Positions 1 to 11,288 of a DNA stretch of 64,000 nt are shown in pieces; the stretch's first letter is position 1, and each line of letters begins with the position of its first letter. The position numbers and the translations under genes are program-made. Below the pieces are notes generated by a model. It saw nothing but the letters and a program-made list of their open reading frames with translations, was not told the origin of the DNA and did not search any database. The stretch comes from Furcasterigmium furcatum (Eukaryota; Ascomycota; Sordariomycetes; Glomerellales; Plectosphaerellaceae): the NCBI GenBank assembly GCA_001599815.1, contig BCIA01000004.1, positions 3,188,082 to 3,252,081 on the forward strand. Direction: 5' to 3'.

Positions 1-65
1 CTCCTTCATCTCATCAAGCCATCCTTCCAAGCTTGATCTTTAATCCTCCTTCACACAACATTGTC

Positions 66-3000
66 ATGGCTGTCACTGGCAATGCACCGCCGGCTTTGCC
101 GCCGAAGAGCATCAAGTTCGCCATTGGTAACCATATATCCACCCTGCAACCCAGGATCGCTTTTGCTGACCTTGAAAGACCGTGGCGGTACCTTCACGGA
201 CATTTGGGCCTCCATTCCCGGCCAGCCTGATGTCGTAACTAAGCTCCTCTCCGTCAACAAAGAGCAATATGCGGACGCGCCTGCGGAAGGCATCCGACAG
301 GTGCTCGAAACGGTGTCTGGAAGATCCATTCCCAGAGGCTCTCCCATTCCCAAGGACCTCATCCACTCCATCCGCATGGGCACAACAGTAGCGACCAACG
401 GTAAGTAGCCTGTGCTCGGGCGGCTTGTTCTGCCTTGACATCCTGCTGACTGCCACACCAGCACTCCTGGAACGAAAAGGCACCCGTCACGCCTTCGTGG
501 TGACCCAGGGCTTCCGCGATGTCCTCGACATCAGCTACCAGTCCCGCCCCAAGCTGTTCGAGCTTGGCATCAAGAAGCCACAGCTTCTCTACGACGAAGT
601 CGTCGAGGTGTCGGAGCGCATCACAGTCGAGGACTTTGACGAGAACCCAAACGGCGTCAACACGAAGCTCGAGGAAATCCCGGGCGTGCTTGTGAAGGGC
701 ACCACCGGCGACATGCTGCGCATCATCCGCCCGCTGGACGAGGCCGAGGTCCGCGAGAAGCTGGCAAAGCTGAAAGAGGCGGGTATCGATGCGCTGGCCA
801 TCTGCCTGGCCCATTCGTACCTGTACCCTACCCACGAGGACCGCATCGCTGAGATCGCCAGGGAGTTGGGCTTCAGCCACGTTTCGACATCGTCGAGCGT
901 CGGCGCCAAGATGATCAAGATGATCTCGCGCGGTAGCTCTGCATCCGTGGACGCGTACCTGACTCCCGAGATCGTCAAGTATATTGACGGGTTCGCGAGG
1001 GGATTTGACGGTGGTAACCTCGACGGCGTGTCCTGCGAGTTTATGCAGAGCGACGGCGGCTTGGTTGGCCATAAGAGCTTCCGTGGCCTGCGCGGTGTTT
1101 TGAGCGGACCTGCCGGTATGTCTTTCTCTGTACATATTATTCACACCTCAGCTGGAATCGCTGACTCCTTTCGCAGGCGGCGTCGTTGGTCACGCGCGAA
1201 CATCATACAATGGCAGGTCACCTGTAGTTGGGTTCGATATGGGCGGAACCTCTACCGATGTCAGTCGGTACGGCGGCTCCTTTGAGCACGTATTCGAGAC
1301 TACTACGGCAGGTGTGTCTATCCAGACTCCCCAGCTGGATATCAACACCGTCGCCAGCGGAGGTGGATCGATCCTGTTCTGGAGCAACGGTCTCTTCAAG
1401 GTCGGCCCCGAAGTAAGTCTTTTCCCTCGCTCAACAGACTGTCCCAGGACTGACATGATGAAAGAGCGCTGGCGCTTCACCAGGCCCCGCGTCGTATCGC
1501 AAAGGCGGACCGCTGACTGTGACTGATGCAAACCTCTTGTACGGTTCCCATCCTCAACACTTCAGATCCAGAACCTCACTGACCTGTACAGCCTCGGACG
1601 TTTGATTCCCGCATATTTCCCGTCCATCTTCGGTCCCAATGAAGACCTCCCACTCGATAGAGAGGTTGTCACAAAGCGGTTCGAAGAGCTGACGGCCCAG
1701 ATTTGCGCCGACACCGGGAGGAGCATGACCGCCCACGAAGTCGCCAATGGATTCATCGACATTGCAAACGAGTCCATGTGCCGCCCCATCCGCGCGCTGA
1801 CCGAGGCTCGTGGGTTCGAGACATCCGAGCATATTCTGTCCAGCTTTGGCGGTGCTGGCGGCCAGCACGCCTGCGAGATCGCGGCCAAGCTTGGAATCAA
1901 CCGCGTCGTCATCCACAAGTACTCGAGCATCCTCTCGGCCTACGGCATGGCGCTGGCTGAGGTCGTCCAGGAGGCCCAAGAGCCGAGCTCCGAGGTAGTT
2001 TCAGAGGATAGCTTGCCGCGCGTGCAGGAGAGGTTCAAGACGCTGCGGTCCCAGGTCCGCGGAAAACTCTTGGAACAGAACATCCCTGAGGATGCGATGG
2101 TGTACGAGCCGTTCTTGAACCTGCGGTACCATGGCACCGACACCAACTTTATGATTGAGCAGCCTGCGGATGGGGATTGGCGGGCAGCCATGGAGCGTGA
2201 GTACCTGAGGGAGCTGTCGTTTGTGTTCCCCAAGACCCGGCCGCTGGTGATCGACGATATCCGAATCCGAGGCGTCGGCCGCAACGGTGCCACGAGTCAC
2301 GATAATGAGCGTCTGGTGAAAGAGCTCGCTCAGACCAAATTCGCTACGACGACCTCTGGTCAGGCCCAGGCTGTAAGGAACTTGATTATGTCGCCATGGA
2401 ATCCGATTCACTGACACTTGATAGACTCAGACGTATTTCGGCGATGCCGGCTTGCAGTCTACCGGAGTGTACCTACTTGACAGCCTCAGGCAAGGCGATA
2501 TTGTTTCGGGTCCCGCCATTATCATCGACAACACGCAGACCATCGTGGTCGTGCCAAGTGCCGAGGCCAGAATCCTGAGCTCACATGTCGTGATCGACCT
2601 CGTCAAGGCCGCGCCCCAGATCGCGCCCGAGGAGGCCATCGAAGAAGTCGATCCCATCAAGCTCAGCATCTTCTCTCATCGATTCATGAGCATTGCCGAG
2701 CAGATGGGACGCACGCTCCAGAAGACGAGCATCTCTATCAACATCAAGGAGCGTCTGGACTTCTCTTGTGCGATCTTCAGCCCCGACGGCGAACTCGTCG
2801 CCAACGCTCCTCACGTTCCCGTCCATCTTGGCAGTATGAGCTATGCGGTCAAGTACCAGCATAGCTTGCACAAGGGCAACATGAGGCCAGGTGACGTCCT
2901 GGTGTCCAACCACCCCGAGGCCGGAGGCACCCATCTACCAGGTAGGCCACCATGATCGTCCCATGAGTTCGATGACTTGCTTACATATTTGGTATAGATA

Positions 3001-4502
3001 TCACTGTCATCACCCCCGTGTTTGATGAAGACGGTGAAAATATCTGCTTCTACACGGCCTCTCGCGGTCACCATCTGGACATTGGCGGTTTCGAGGGCAC
3101 GTCGATGCCACCGTACGTTGCCAACCTTCCCTAAATCACTTCAAACACCGTTGCTAACAGGAAATACAGTAACTCAACCGACATATGGCAAGAGGGCGCC
3201 TCCATCAAATCCTTCTTCCTCGTCCGGGACAGCCACTTTGACGAGGAGGGTATCGTCAAGATCCTCCTGGCGCCAGGAAACTACCCCGGCTGCAGCGGCT
3301 CGAAGCGTCTCGGAGACAACCTGTCCGACCTGAAGGCCCAGGTCGCCGCCAACCACAAGGGCAGCACGCTGATCCAGGCCCTGATGAAGGAGTACAGCAA
3401 GCAGATCGTACACTTCTACATGCGCAAGATCCAGGAGAACGCAGAGGTGGCTGTCCGCGCGTACCTGAAATCCGCCTTCCAGAAGCACGGCTCGACGCCC
3501 CTGCGCGCCGTCGAGCATATGGACAACGGCTCGACGATGAAGGTAGCCATCACCCTTCGCGAGGATGGCTCGGCCACGTTCGACTTCACCGGCACGAGCT
3601 GTGAGATGCAATCGAACATGAACGCGCCGCCGGCCATCACGTACTCCGCGCTCATCTACGTCTGCCGGCTGCTTATCGGCTCCGATATACCCCTGAACCA
3701 GGGCTGCCTCGCCCCGACGGAGGTCATCCTGCCGAAGAACACGTTCCTAAACCCGTCCTCCGACGCGGCGGTCTGCTGCGGCAACACGCTGACGTCCCAG
3801 CGGCTGGTCGACCTCCTCCTCAAGGCGTTCCGCTCGGCGGCCGGGTCGCAGGGGTGCATGAACTGCTTCGGCGTGTTCGGCGGGCAGAGCTCGGACGGCG
3901 GGTTCGCGTACGGCTACGGCGAGACCATCTGCGGCGGCGAGGGCGCGGGCCCGGGGTGGAACGGCGCGAGCGGCGTGCAGGTGCACATGACGAACACGCG
4001 GACGACGGATATCGAGATCATCGAGAAGCGGTACCCGATCCTGATGCGCGAGTTCTCCATCCGGGAGGGCAGCGGCGGCAGGGGCCGGTGGAGCGGCGGC
4101 TGCGGCATCGTCAGGGACTTCGAGTGCCGGGCGCCGCTGACGTACTCGATCATCTCGGAGAGGCGGGTGCATCAGCCGTACGGCATGCTGGGGGGCGAGC
4201 CGGGCGAGTGCGGCGGGAACTACTGGGTCAAGAGGCTGGAGGGCGGCGGCGAGAGGTGGGTTAGCATGGGATCTCGGGGGCAGGTTGACATGCAGGTCGG
4301 GGACCGGTGCGTGATCCACACGCCCGGCGGTGGTGGCTGGGGCGCCGTGGAGGAGCAGGAGGCCGTGAACGGCAACGGGGTCCATGTTGACGGCGGCGTC
4401 AATGGGACGAACGGGGTGAACGGTGACCATGAGAAGGTCTCATATCCCCGGGCGTCGGGGAGCCTGGATGCCTTTGCCACGACACAGAACACGAATTGGT
4501 AG
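66..4502 (+). CDS. 5-oxoprolinase / hydantoinase-type ATP-dependent amidohydrolase (HyuA-HyuB fusion)
   Basis: Nine exons: 66-126, 179-400, 462-1115, 1177-1412, 1465-1538, 1592-2372, 2425-2941, 2998-3112, 3170-4502; the frame closes at 1330 residues, normal for eukaryotic 5-oxoprolinase. The HyuA half carries the acetate-kinase-like phosphate loop DRGGTFTD (about residue 21), GTTVATNALLERKG (about 88) and FDMGGTSTD (about 331). The HyuB half begins near residue 756 (SHRFMSIAEQMGRTL; VHLGSM; GGTHLP). Known family role: ATP-dependent opening of 5-oxoproline to glutamate in the glutathione cycle; some fungal paralogues may act on hydantoin-like rings. The start is the first in-frame ATG. The exon 7 acceptor could also be 2431. 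A run of Asn/Gly-rich sequence precedes the C-terminus. It ends 47 bases from the convergent dioxygenase gene. Substrate is inferred, not shown. Confidence 0.9.
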
Positions 4503-4549
4503 ACGGGGAGTGAGAGAAGAAATTCATCGCTTTATTATATATCAAACAA

Positions 4550-5578
4550 CTAAAACTTGTCCTGGTTCGCGTTGCCCATCAGCATGGTGGATTCGGGCTT
4601 GTACTTCTTCGAGGCCAGGTTGATGTTGTACTCGACGTCGAGCACGGCGCCCTTGGGCTCGTTCTGGACGGGCTTGAAGTCGAGCAGCAGGTCGGGCTTG
4701 ACGGCGCAGGCAGTGTCGGTCTCGAGGTAGGGGTCGTCGTTGGGGTAGAGCTGGGCGGTGACGCCGATGTAGTCGTCGTGCGTGACCATCATGTGGATGT
4801 GGGCAGGGCGGTAGGGGTGGCGGCCCATCATGCGCAGGACCTCGGCGGAGGGCCCGGAGGTGTCGATGGCGTACTCTGTGGGCTTGATGCAGTAGAACCA
4901 GAACTTGCCGTCGGCGTCGGTGCGGAACTTGCCGCGCAGGTTGTGGCGGGACTGGTTCTCGGGGTCGTGGGCGTCGTATTTGCCGTTGGTGCTGGCCTGC
5001 CACATGTCGAAGACGGCGTTGGGGATGCCCTTGCCGGTGTCGACGTCGCGGATCACGCCGTGGAAGAAGGTGAGCTGGCCGTCCTTGGGCATGTCCTGGA
5101 CGACGCTGCCGCCGTTCTCGCGGAAGGGGGTCTCGGGGGACCAGAAGGGGCCGAGGATGCTGGAGGACGTGGGGACCTTGCCGTCCTCGGTGACGACCTT
5201 GTGGTTGATCTCATCGACGAGGCTGGGGGTGGGCGGTGGTCAGCTTGTAATCTCTTTCGGACAGGGTTGGTTGGTGAGAACTCACGACTCAATACCGAGA
5301 ATGTCGCACAATCGCCATGTCTCGTTGCGGTTCTTCTGGTATGCCTGGCCGAGCGAGTTGATGTAGTTGACGCCGACGACCCATTCGTCTTGTGTGAGCT
5401 CGACCTCGCGGCAGAAGTCGTGCATGTGCTTGATGAGGGAGCTGAGGATCTCCCTGTGCCTGGGCAGGGTCTCGGGGCTCATGAGGTCGATGACATGCTG
5501 GGTGAAGTTGGGGTCGAATTTGCTGGCGGCCTCGGGGGCCTTGGTGCCGTTGGCACCGTTTGTTCCGTTCGTCGCCAT
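4550..5578 (-). CDS. Intradiol ring-cleavage dioxygenase (catechol / hydroxyquinol 1,2-dioxygenase type)
   Basis: Two exons on the minus strand, 5578-5286 and 5222-4550, with an intron at 5285-5223 (GTGAGT...CCCCCAG); 321 residues. The N-terminal helical dimerisation domain of catechol dioxygenases covers roughly residues 15-110. The Fe(III) ligands are visible: Tyr180 (NGKYDAHD), Tyr215 (PTEYAID), and His239 and His241 in RPAHIH. Known reaction: O2-dependent ortho cleavage of catechol or hydroxyquinol to a muconate or maleylacetate, feeding the beta-ketoadipate route. No signal peptide is seen, so it is probably cytosolic. The N-terminus is a low-complexity Asn-Gly-Thr stretch. Catechol and hydroxyquinol specificity cannot be separated by eye. 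It converges on the oxoprolinase gene with only 47 bases between stop codons. Confidence 0.9.
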
Positions 5579-7068
5579 GATTTTGGTGTCGTGTGGTGGA
5601 TTCAGGGATGTACAGCAATGGGTATCTCAAGGTGTGGTCTTATGAGGTGAGGAGGGAGAGAAGAGACACGGGATGATGAAGATGGGGAACAGTAGGGCTG
5701 TCTGTCCGGTGTGGAGGAGCAGAGCCACGACTTAAGTATAGTACGGATTGTCTACTTAGAACATTCGCCGATTTCCTGAACCGAATGTTAAATCAATCTC
5801 CGGAACATGGCCAGAATGCTGAGCTGAGCATAAGGGCGCGAATCATACGAGCGGCGTGGCGGCAACAGAGCTCGGCAATCAGCGGCGGGGTGAACTTTTT
5901 GAAGCATTTGGTCTCTCTATGACGCGCCGGGTAAGCGTATTTCCCCCTCCATTGTCGGCCCCGCCCCCTCCTCGACTCTTGGGCCGCGGACGATGGCGTG
6001 CCATAGGTCAGGCGGCGGATTAGCGTCCTCCAAGAGTCTGGACAGCCAATCACGCCAGTCGCAAAGCAATCCACGCCGGAGAGGCTACTCGGCTTCTGGG
6101 TCGTTTGGTGCACCGCGTCCACGTTTAGCCGACCCCAACTGCCGCCAGTTCTCGCGTGCCAAGAAGCGCTGCATGGAGGGGCAGGCTCTCCCCTGGCACA
6201 GCGGGAATCCCGACCCCAACCCGCACCCCGCAGTCACTGAACACAGACAGAAAAGGAGCTCTCAGGGGCTTCCAGGGCGCACCACCAGATCTTCTACCCC
6301 GCAGCGAGGACTCCGGGTGGGGCCGAACCCCGAAGAAGATGCCGCTTGTGCCTTACGATCGGCTACGAGGACGGTAAATATAAAGGCACACGCTCCCACA
6401 CGACAGCACTGAACGTCTCTGCCTCGACTCCGGGACGGCCCGACGAGCTCGGAACTGGCTGGCTGTTGGCATAATACTGAACCGATAGCCGGCTTGGGGC
6501 GAGAATACGCGCGAGTCTCCTCTCACCTTGCCTTTGGATTTGTCAGAAGTCCAACAGTTGAAATCATCCGGCATGGAATGACACAAAGGTAGGTAGGCTC
6601 AGCGGGAAACATGCATGCAACTGATCCAGCCATGTCAAACACCAGATCTGTCCACGGGTGCGATCTGAGTCCAATGCCTTTCGCGCACCTCTGAACCTTG
6701 GATCATTAGTGGGCCCGGACCACAGGTTCTCGAATTCAACCATATGACACCTTCGATGCACATCTACCTTGAATCCATCACCTCAGATATATCCGTGCTT
6801 TTATTGTTTCATGTGCTTATCAAATGTTTCCCTCTTGCTTCGGCCCTCAGGGTGCTCATTCATAGTCAGATCCGGGCACTTTGAGGTCACTCGGCGACTT
6901 TTCGGACACATATACGATGAGCATGTTAGAGAGGTTTAAACATTCAGGGTCTATGTCGCCGTAGTACTGGAGTTGTGATATAAGTACCGACATCTATCTG
7001 TAGTATTCTTGAATTCTCTCGAGTTGAGCCGTCATTCACGCCTCAGCTTCCCTACTTTCAACTCGACC
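5579..7068 (+). other. Intergenic, promoter regions of the dioxygenase and methyltransferase genes
   Basis: About 1.5 kb without a supportable gene. Short ORFs on both strands lack family motifs and splice logic. A TATA-like run (taaatataaag) lies near 6371 but no coding region follows it closely. A better TATA-like site for the downstream gene is listed separately. Confidence 0.5.
6978..6987 (+). promoter_or_regulatory. Putative TATA box of the methyltransferase gene
   Basis: The sequence gatataagta lies about 82 bases upstream of the chosen ATG at 7069, a plausible distance for a fungal core promoter. Position and composition only. Confidence 0.4.
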
Positions 7069-8028
7069 ATGGCAGCTCAACGCGAACAGGCCGTCAGGGT
7101 CGCTCGGGGCATGTTGAAGCACATGGTCGCCCCATTGATCTCTCAGATGGGACTCAATAAGCAAACAACCGAGCCGGTGGCCTTGTTGGACAACGCTTGC
7201 GGCAGCGGGGTCTTGACTCAAGAAGTGCAGGCAGCGCTGGAGCAGGACGTCCTGGAAAAGAGCTCCTTTACTTGCGCAGATGTCGCACCCAACATGGTAG
7301 ACCTGGTCAAATGGCGAGTCGAAAACGAGGAATGGATCAACACCGAGGTGAAAAACTTGGACGCCATGGTATAGAGCCTTCCCCCAAGTCTTGTATTACC
7401 TCATGTGCTGATTCCCGCACGCAGAACACGCAGCTCCCAGCCAAATCCTTCTCGCACATTGGAATTTCAATGGGTGTTCATCTCATCCCAGACCCCAACG
7501 CCGTTCTAGCTGGTCTGCTTCCCTGAAACAGCCCTTACTTATGTCAGTATGCTTACTCTTCTAGATTGCAAACGCACCCTCCGACGCGGTGGCATCCTGG
7601 GCCTCTCAGCTCCTGACCAGGACGGCTCGTTCTGGGAGTCCGATATCCGCTCGTCATTTGCCTCGTTCCCCTTCCTGGCCCCCATTCCCGATTATTTGCC
7701 AAAGCAAATGCACGAGCAGGGAAAGTGGACGGACCTGGACTGGATCAAGCAGCACCTTGAGAGTGAGGGGTTTTCCGATGTCAAAGTCACCATCGGTCGC
7801 AGAAAACATCGCGTCGAGAGTGCAGGGGACTTTGTCGAAACTTTTGGCCCCATGCTGGCCTGGTTCTTGACCAAATGGTGGGACGAGGAGACCAGAGCCG
7901 CTCATCCTGCGGAGGGAGTCCTGGAGTTGGTGAAGAAACATTTGACTGAGAAATACGACGGAGAAGGCTGGGACATGGAATGGTCGTTAATTTATGCGAC
8001 TGCGCGTTGGGAGGACGGGAGTGACTAG
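7069..8028 (+). CDS. Class I SAM-dependent methyltransferase
   Basis: Three exons: 7069-7368, 7425-7512, 7565-8028; 283 residues. The start is an ATG in a good context (cgaccATGGcag). Motif I of the Rossmann SAM-binding fold is LLDNACGSGVLTQE (about residue 40), followed by an acidic-residue strand CADVAPNMVDL and a motif like GGILGLSAPDQDG near the end of exon 2/start of exon 3. This is the UbiE/COQ5-like methyltransferase layout common in fungal secondary metabolism. Substrate is unknown. The second intron uses a poor donor (GTCTGC), so the junction ALA-DCKRTLRRGG is the weakest part of the model. It sits 0.8 kb upstream of a Zn2Cys6 regulator on the same strand, which could control it. Confidence 0.8.
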
Positions 8029-8816
8029 ATGCGTCCATACTCGCAATCCAGGCTCGTTTCCTTCACTCTCGTTCCTGGAGGCTTCTTTCTCGTGCATTGG
8101 GGCGCCGAAGTCGACCCCAGAAGGTTCCAGTCTGAGTTTGACATCGTCGATACATCCGTAATTGATAAGATGAGGCGACTGAACGGTGATGAGTGGCCAT
8201 CACCATGGCAAGAAAGTGACCGACGGGATTGTTGAAGGTGTAGGATGAAGCGGTTGGAATCAGCGAGGATGAGCGGAGGGCAAGTCGTTCGCTTAGTCAG
8301 CCACTGGCGCTCGACTGTTCTGATGGTCAATCGATGATGGAGGCATCACCAGACTCCATCGCTGCACGACTACATCAAGAGTTGCCTCTTCTCGATGTCG
8401 CATTCTCCACAGCCTTCCCGTTCTCGTGGAGACTCGACGAGTCTCTTGAATTTCCCGAGGCATATGTTTCTGCTATCCGGCAGTTGTCATGCGTCTAGAC
8501 CGATTTGGCAAACTCGGCCTCCAGCGTGGCATCGTCTTCTGGGCATGCCTGATCAATAATCAACCCAACCACCCTCTTGCAGCACTGCTCCAGAGGCCAA
8601 AGAATCCTGAAACATCAAGGAAGAACTAAGATACACAAGATAACCCAAGCCTCGCTTCCCCAGAGCCCCGGCACACGCCCTGTCGGATCGCGGAGCCCGC
8701 TTTTCCGACAATGTCCCGATGATCAGCAATCGCACGATGTTGCCTGGCATCGACCGATCTCCCGTCCCCAGCTGATCTCTTGACTCTTGCGTACTCTGGC
8801 TGGCTCAGAAACCACG
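8029..8816 (+). other. Intergenic between methyltransferase and regulator
   Basis: Nothing supported. Short ORFs only, none with recognisable motifs. Expected to hold the methyltransferase 3' UTR and the regulator promoter. Confidence 0.5.
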
Positions 8817-10040
8817 ATGACCGAGATTCGAAAAGGCGCTCGGAAATGGCACAGCAAGTCGCGCACCGGCTGTCAAGCGTGTAAGGCCCGGAAAGTAAAG
8901 GTTAGTGTCAGCAATCGACCCGGTTCTGGCCCATCTGCCCTTCTCGGGGCAGTCTCCGGGGGTCCGGACTAATGCCCCTCGTGTGCTTCTCTTATTGCTG
9001 AGGCTGAACGGTGCCTGTAGTGTGACGAATATCGTCCCTCGTGCCGCAACTGTCTGAAGAGGGCGGCAAGATGCGACTTTCTCGACGCCGAGCAGGACCC
9101 GTCGGCTGGCCCGCAGACCGCCCCTCCGAGCCTGGAGATGGAGCTGCTGCATAATTTCACGGTATCGACTTCGTGTACCCTCGCCTCGGATCCCCAGGTT
9201 CGGGACATGTGGAGAGTCAAGGTACCCCAGATCGGCTTCGCCACTCGCTATATCCTCGACGGCATCCTCTCCCTATCAGCGCTTCACATGGCCCGCTCGG
9301 ATCCCTGCAGACGCGAGATGCTTCTTGCACAGGCGACCCGGCACCTGAACGCCTCGCTCAAAGAGGCCCTCCCCCTCATCCCCAACGTCGGCAGGCAACA
9401 CTGCGACGACACATTCGTCTTCGCCGTCCTGACGCTCTTCATCAACCTGGCGAGCCCGCGGCGGGAAGACGACATGCTCCTCGTAGACACCCACACAATC
9501 CCGCAGTGGCTGTTCCTTCTCCGTGGGATCATCCCCCTCTTCGAGGCCAACGAAGAAGCCATCCTCTCCTCGTCGGTGTCGCTCCTCTTCCGGACGAGCG
9601 ACTTCAACTGCGTGAAGTGGGCCACGCAGTCCCCGGCCGAGGACGGGCATCTCGAGCAGCTCGAGAACGGCGTCCGGTCGCGCACGGCCGATACAGACCG
9701 GCAGGACGTCCTCGTCCTGGCCGTCCAGGGCCTGCGGCGGAGTTTCGTCTACCACAAGGGCGACAACTTCGGCGACGAGGCCAAGCTGCGGGGCTTCTAC
9801 ACCTGGCTCTTCGAGGTCAGCGACGAGTACCTGGCCCTGCTGAAGAGCATGGACATGGACGCCCTGTGCGTGTTCGCGTTCTTCACGGTGCTGGTCCGGG
9901 AGCTGGAGAAGTACTGGTGGGCGGAGGGCTGGGCGGTCCACCTCATCCAGAGGATTTACCTGCACTTGAATGACGAGTACAGGCTGTACATCAGGTGGCC
10001 CATCGAGGAGGTTGGCTGGGCGCCGCCTGCGAGAAGCTGA
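8817..10040 (+). CDS. Zn(2)-Cys(6) binuclear cluster transcription factor
   Basis: Two exons, 8817-8900 and 9021-10040, with a 120-base intron splitting the zinc cluster after Lys28; 367 residues. The six cysteines fall at 19, 22, 29, 36, 39 and 46 (CX2CX6CX6CX2CX6C), preceded by basic residues, as in GAL4-type DNA-binding domains. The rest resembles the fungal-specific domain of the short regulators that follow the pattern RDMWRVKVPQIGF and HxALxLSALHMA (here FATRYILDGILSLSALHMA). The placement of an intron inside the cluster is common in this family. Targets are unknown; the upstream methyltransferase is the nearest same-strand neighbour. The C-terminus is short for a Zn2Cys6 protein but typical of the sterol-regulator-like UPC2/ECM22-type subgroup. 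Confidence 0.9.
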
Positions 10041-10629
10041 AGTCGGGGTGCGCGGCGGCCTGATCCTGGAGATTTGTACGTAGCGGAATCTCTTTTTGAT
10101 GTGACTTTAGAATGTGTGTTTACTTTGGGTCATTTTTACTTGTAAGACAATAGCAGGAAATTAGGAATCAGATCATATCACGGTTTTATGTCACGGTGTA
10201 AGTGGAGATTATCGTAGTGAATGTAATTGTCATTCTGTGTTCGCTGTAAGGTAAAGCAAAAGTCTATCTGCACTATGAGGCAAACCAGCCATCATAGAAG
10301 TCAAGGGCACCATATTGCCCTTGTGGGGGAGTAGGAACAGCATCTTGTGATCAACCTCTCCTCATTACTTTCGTCAGCTGCCGTTCCCTATCTCGGCCGT
10401 AGTAGTCCTCGTAGGACGATCCCAAACCCCAGACAAAAGAAATATGACGGGCGAGAAGCTCCCGCGTGTTCGTCATGTTGGTGTGCCCAAAACCCAGACG
10501 AAGGGAATATGACGCGAATATGAATTGTCCGTACGTACCTGTGTGTTGGCGGCAAGTCCGTGGAATGAACTGCTGCTTTGGCTGATGGACTGCTGGCTCA
10601 TAGGTTCAGCATGGTTGCTGCTTCACTCC
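10041..10629 (+). other. Intergenic with an imperfect direct repeat
   Basis: No gene seen. It lies between the 3' end of the regulator and the 3' end of the convergent small gene. AT-richer than its surroundings. Holds the repeat pair annotated at 10421-10514. Confidence 0.5.
10421..10514 (+). repeat. Imperfect 29-base direct repeat, two copies 65 bases apart
   Basis: Copies at 10421-10449 and 10486-10514 match at 25 of 29 positions by hand alignment (cccaaa-ccc-agac then atatgacg). Three of the four differences are A/G. The function is unknown; a duplicated regulatory element or a chance duplication are both possible. Confidence 0.55.
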
Positions 10630-10845
10630 TTACTTCTTCTGCTGGGGTGACTTGAGCAGAGAAGGGGGCAGGAACTGGGCGTCATCCTCCCAAGTCACAC
10701 CAGGAGGAGTGCCGGGGCGGGCAGTTTGGGTCTGCTGGCGTGTAGGCGTAGGGGTGAATGAGGCAGCCTGGGGGTTGAGCTTGCCTCCAGCGCTAGTCGG
10801 GGAGGACTTGGCGTTGGACTTGGGGGTCTCCATAAGGCCGGCCAT
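10630..10845 (-). CDS. Small hypothetical protein, 71 residues
   Basis: Single exon from the ATG at 10845. Rich in Ser, Thr, Pro, Gln and Lys, with a block TPTPTRQQTQTARPGTPPGV followed by TWEDDAQFLPPSLLKSP and a basic tail. It looks disordered, with several S/T-P sites that could be phosphorylated by proline-directed kinases. No domain recognised. The clear contrast between a compact conserved-looking C-terminal half and a long CA-rich leader upstream favours a real short gene, but only homologues would settle it. The frame is open further upstream, without another ATG in it, through the microsatellite leader. Confidence 0.5.
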   Translation of the reverse strand: MAGLMETPKSNAKSSPTSAGGKLNPQAASFTPTPTRQQTQTARPGTPPGVTWEDDAQFLPPSLLKSPQQKK

Positions 10846-11288
10846 GATGGATAACTTCTCTTGCGTAGATTTGTGTTTGTGTGTGTGTGTGTCTGTGGGT
10901 AAGAGAAGGCGTGTGAGGTGAGTGGTGAGGCTTGAGTAGTGTGTGAGGTGGGAGAGTGTGGGAAAGCCGTGGAAGAGACGAGGATGCGGCAATAGATATA
11001 CCTAGATTCACCGGGCTTGTCGAAGAATTGCCAGTGACGCTATTCGTAACATGCACCACACAGTCTGTTATGTGCGAAGGTAGGCAGAAGACAATTGACT
11101 GCTCATCATGGCTGTGGAAGTGTTTAACTAGTGAGTAACCAGCTCACCTAACATGACCTCAAGTTGGATGCAATGATTAGATAGGCCCTCATAAGCCATA
11201 TCAGGCAACATACGTCATAGCAATGAGGAAAATCTGTGTATTTTGCTGTTGTACTTGTAGGACATCGCCTGTATCAGCTTGAGCTGTC
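10846..11288 (-). other. 5' leader with CA/GT microsatellite; intergenic
   Basis: Contains a (GT)n-rich stretch around 10871-10900, reading (CA)n in the direction of the small minus-strand gene. No gene is seen between here and the 3' end of the enoyl-CoA hydratase. Confidence 0.5.

Noticed and set aside
3747..4430. 227-codon minus-strand ORF in the oxoprolinase last exon
   Set aside because: Ala/Arg/Pro-rich antisense shadow of a GC-rich exon with no motif.
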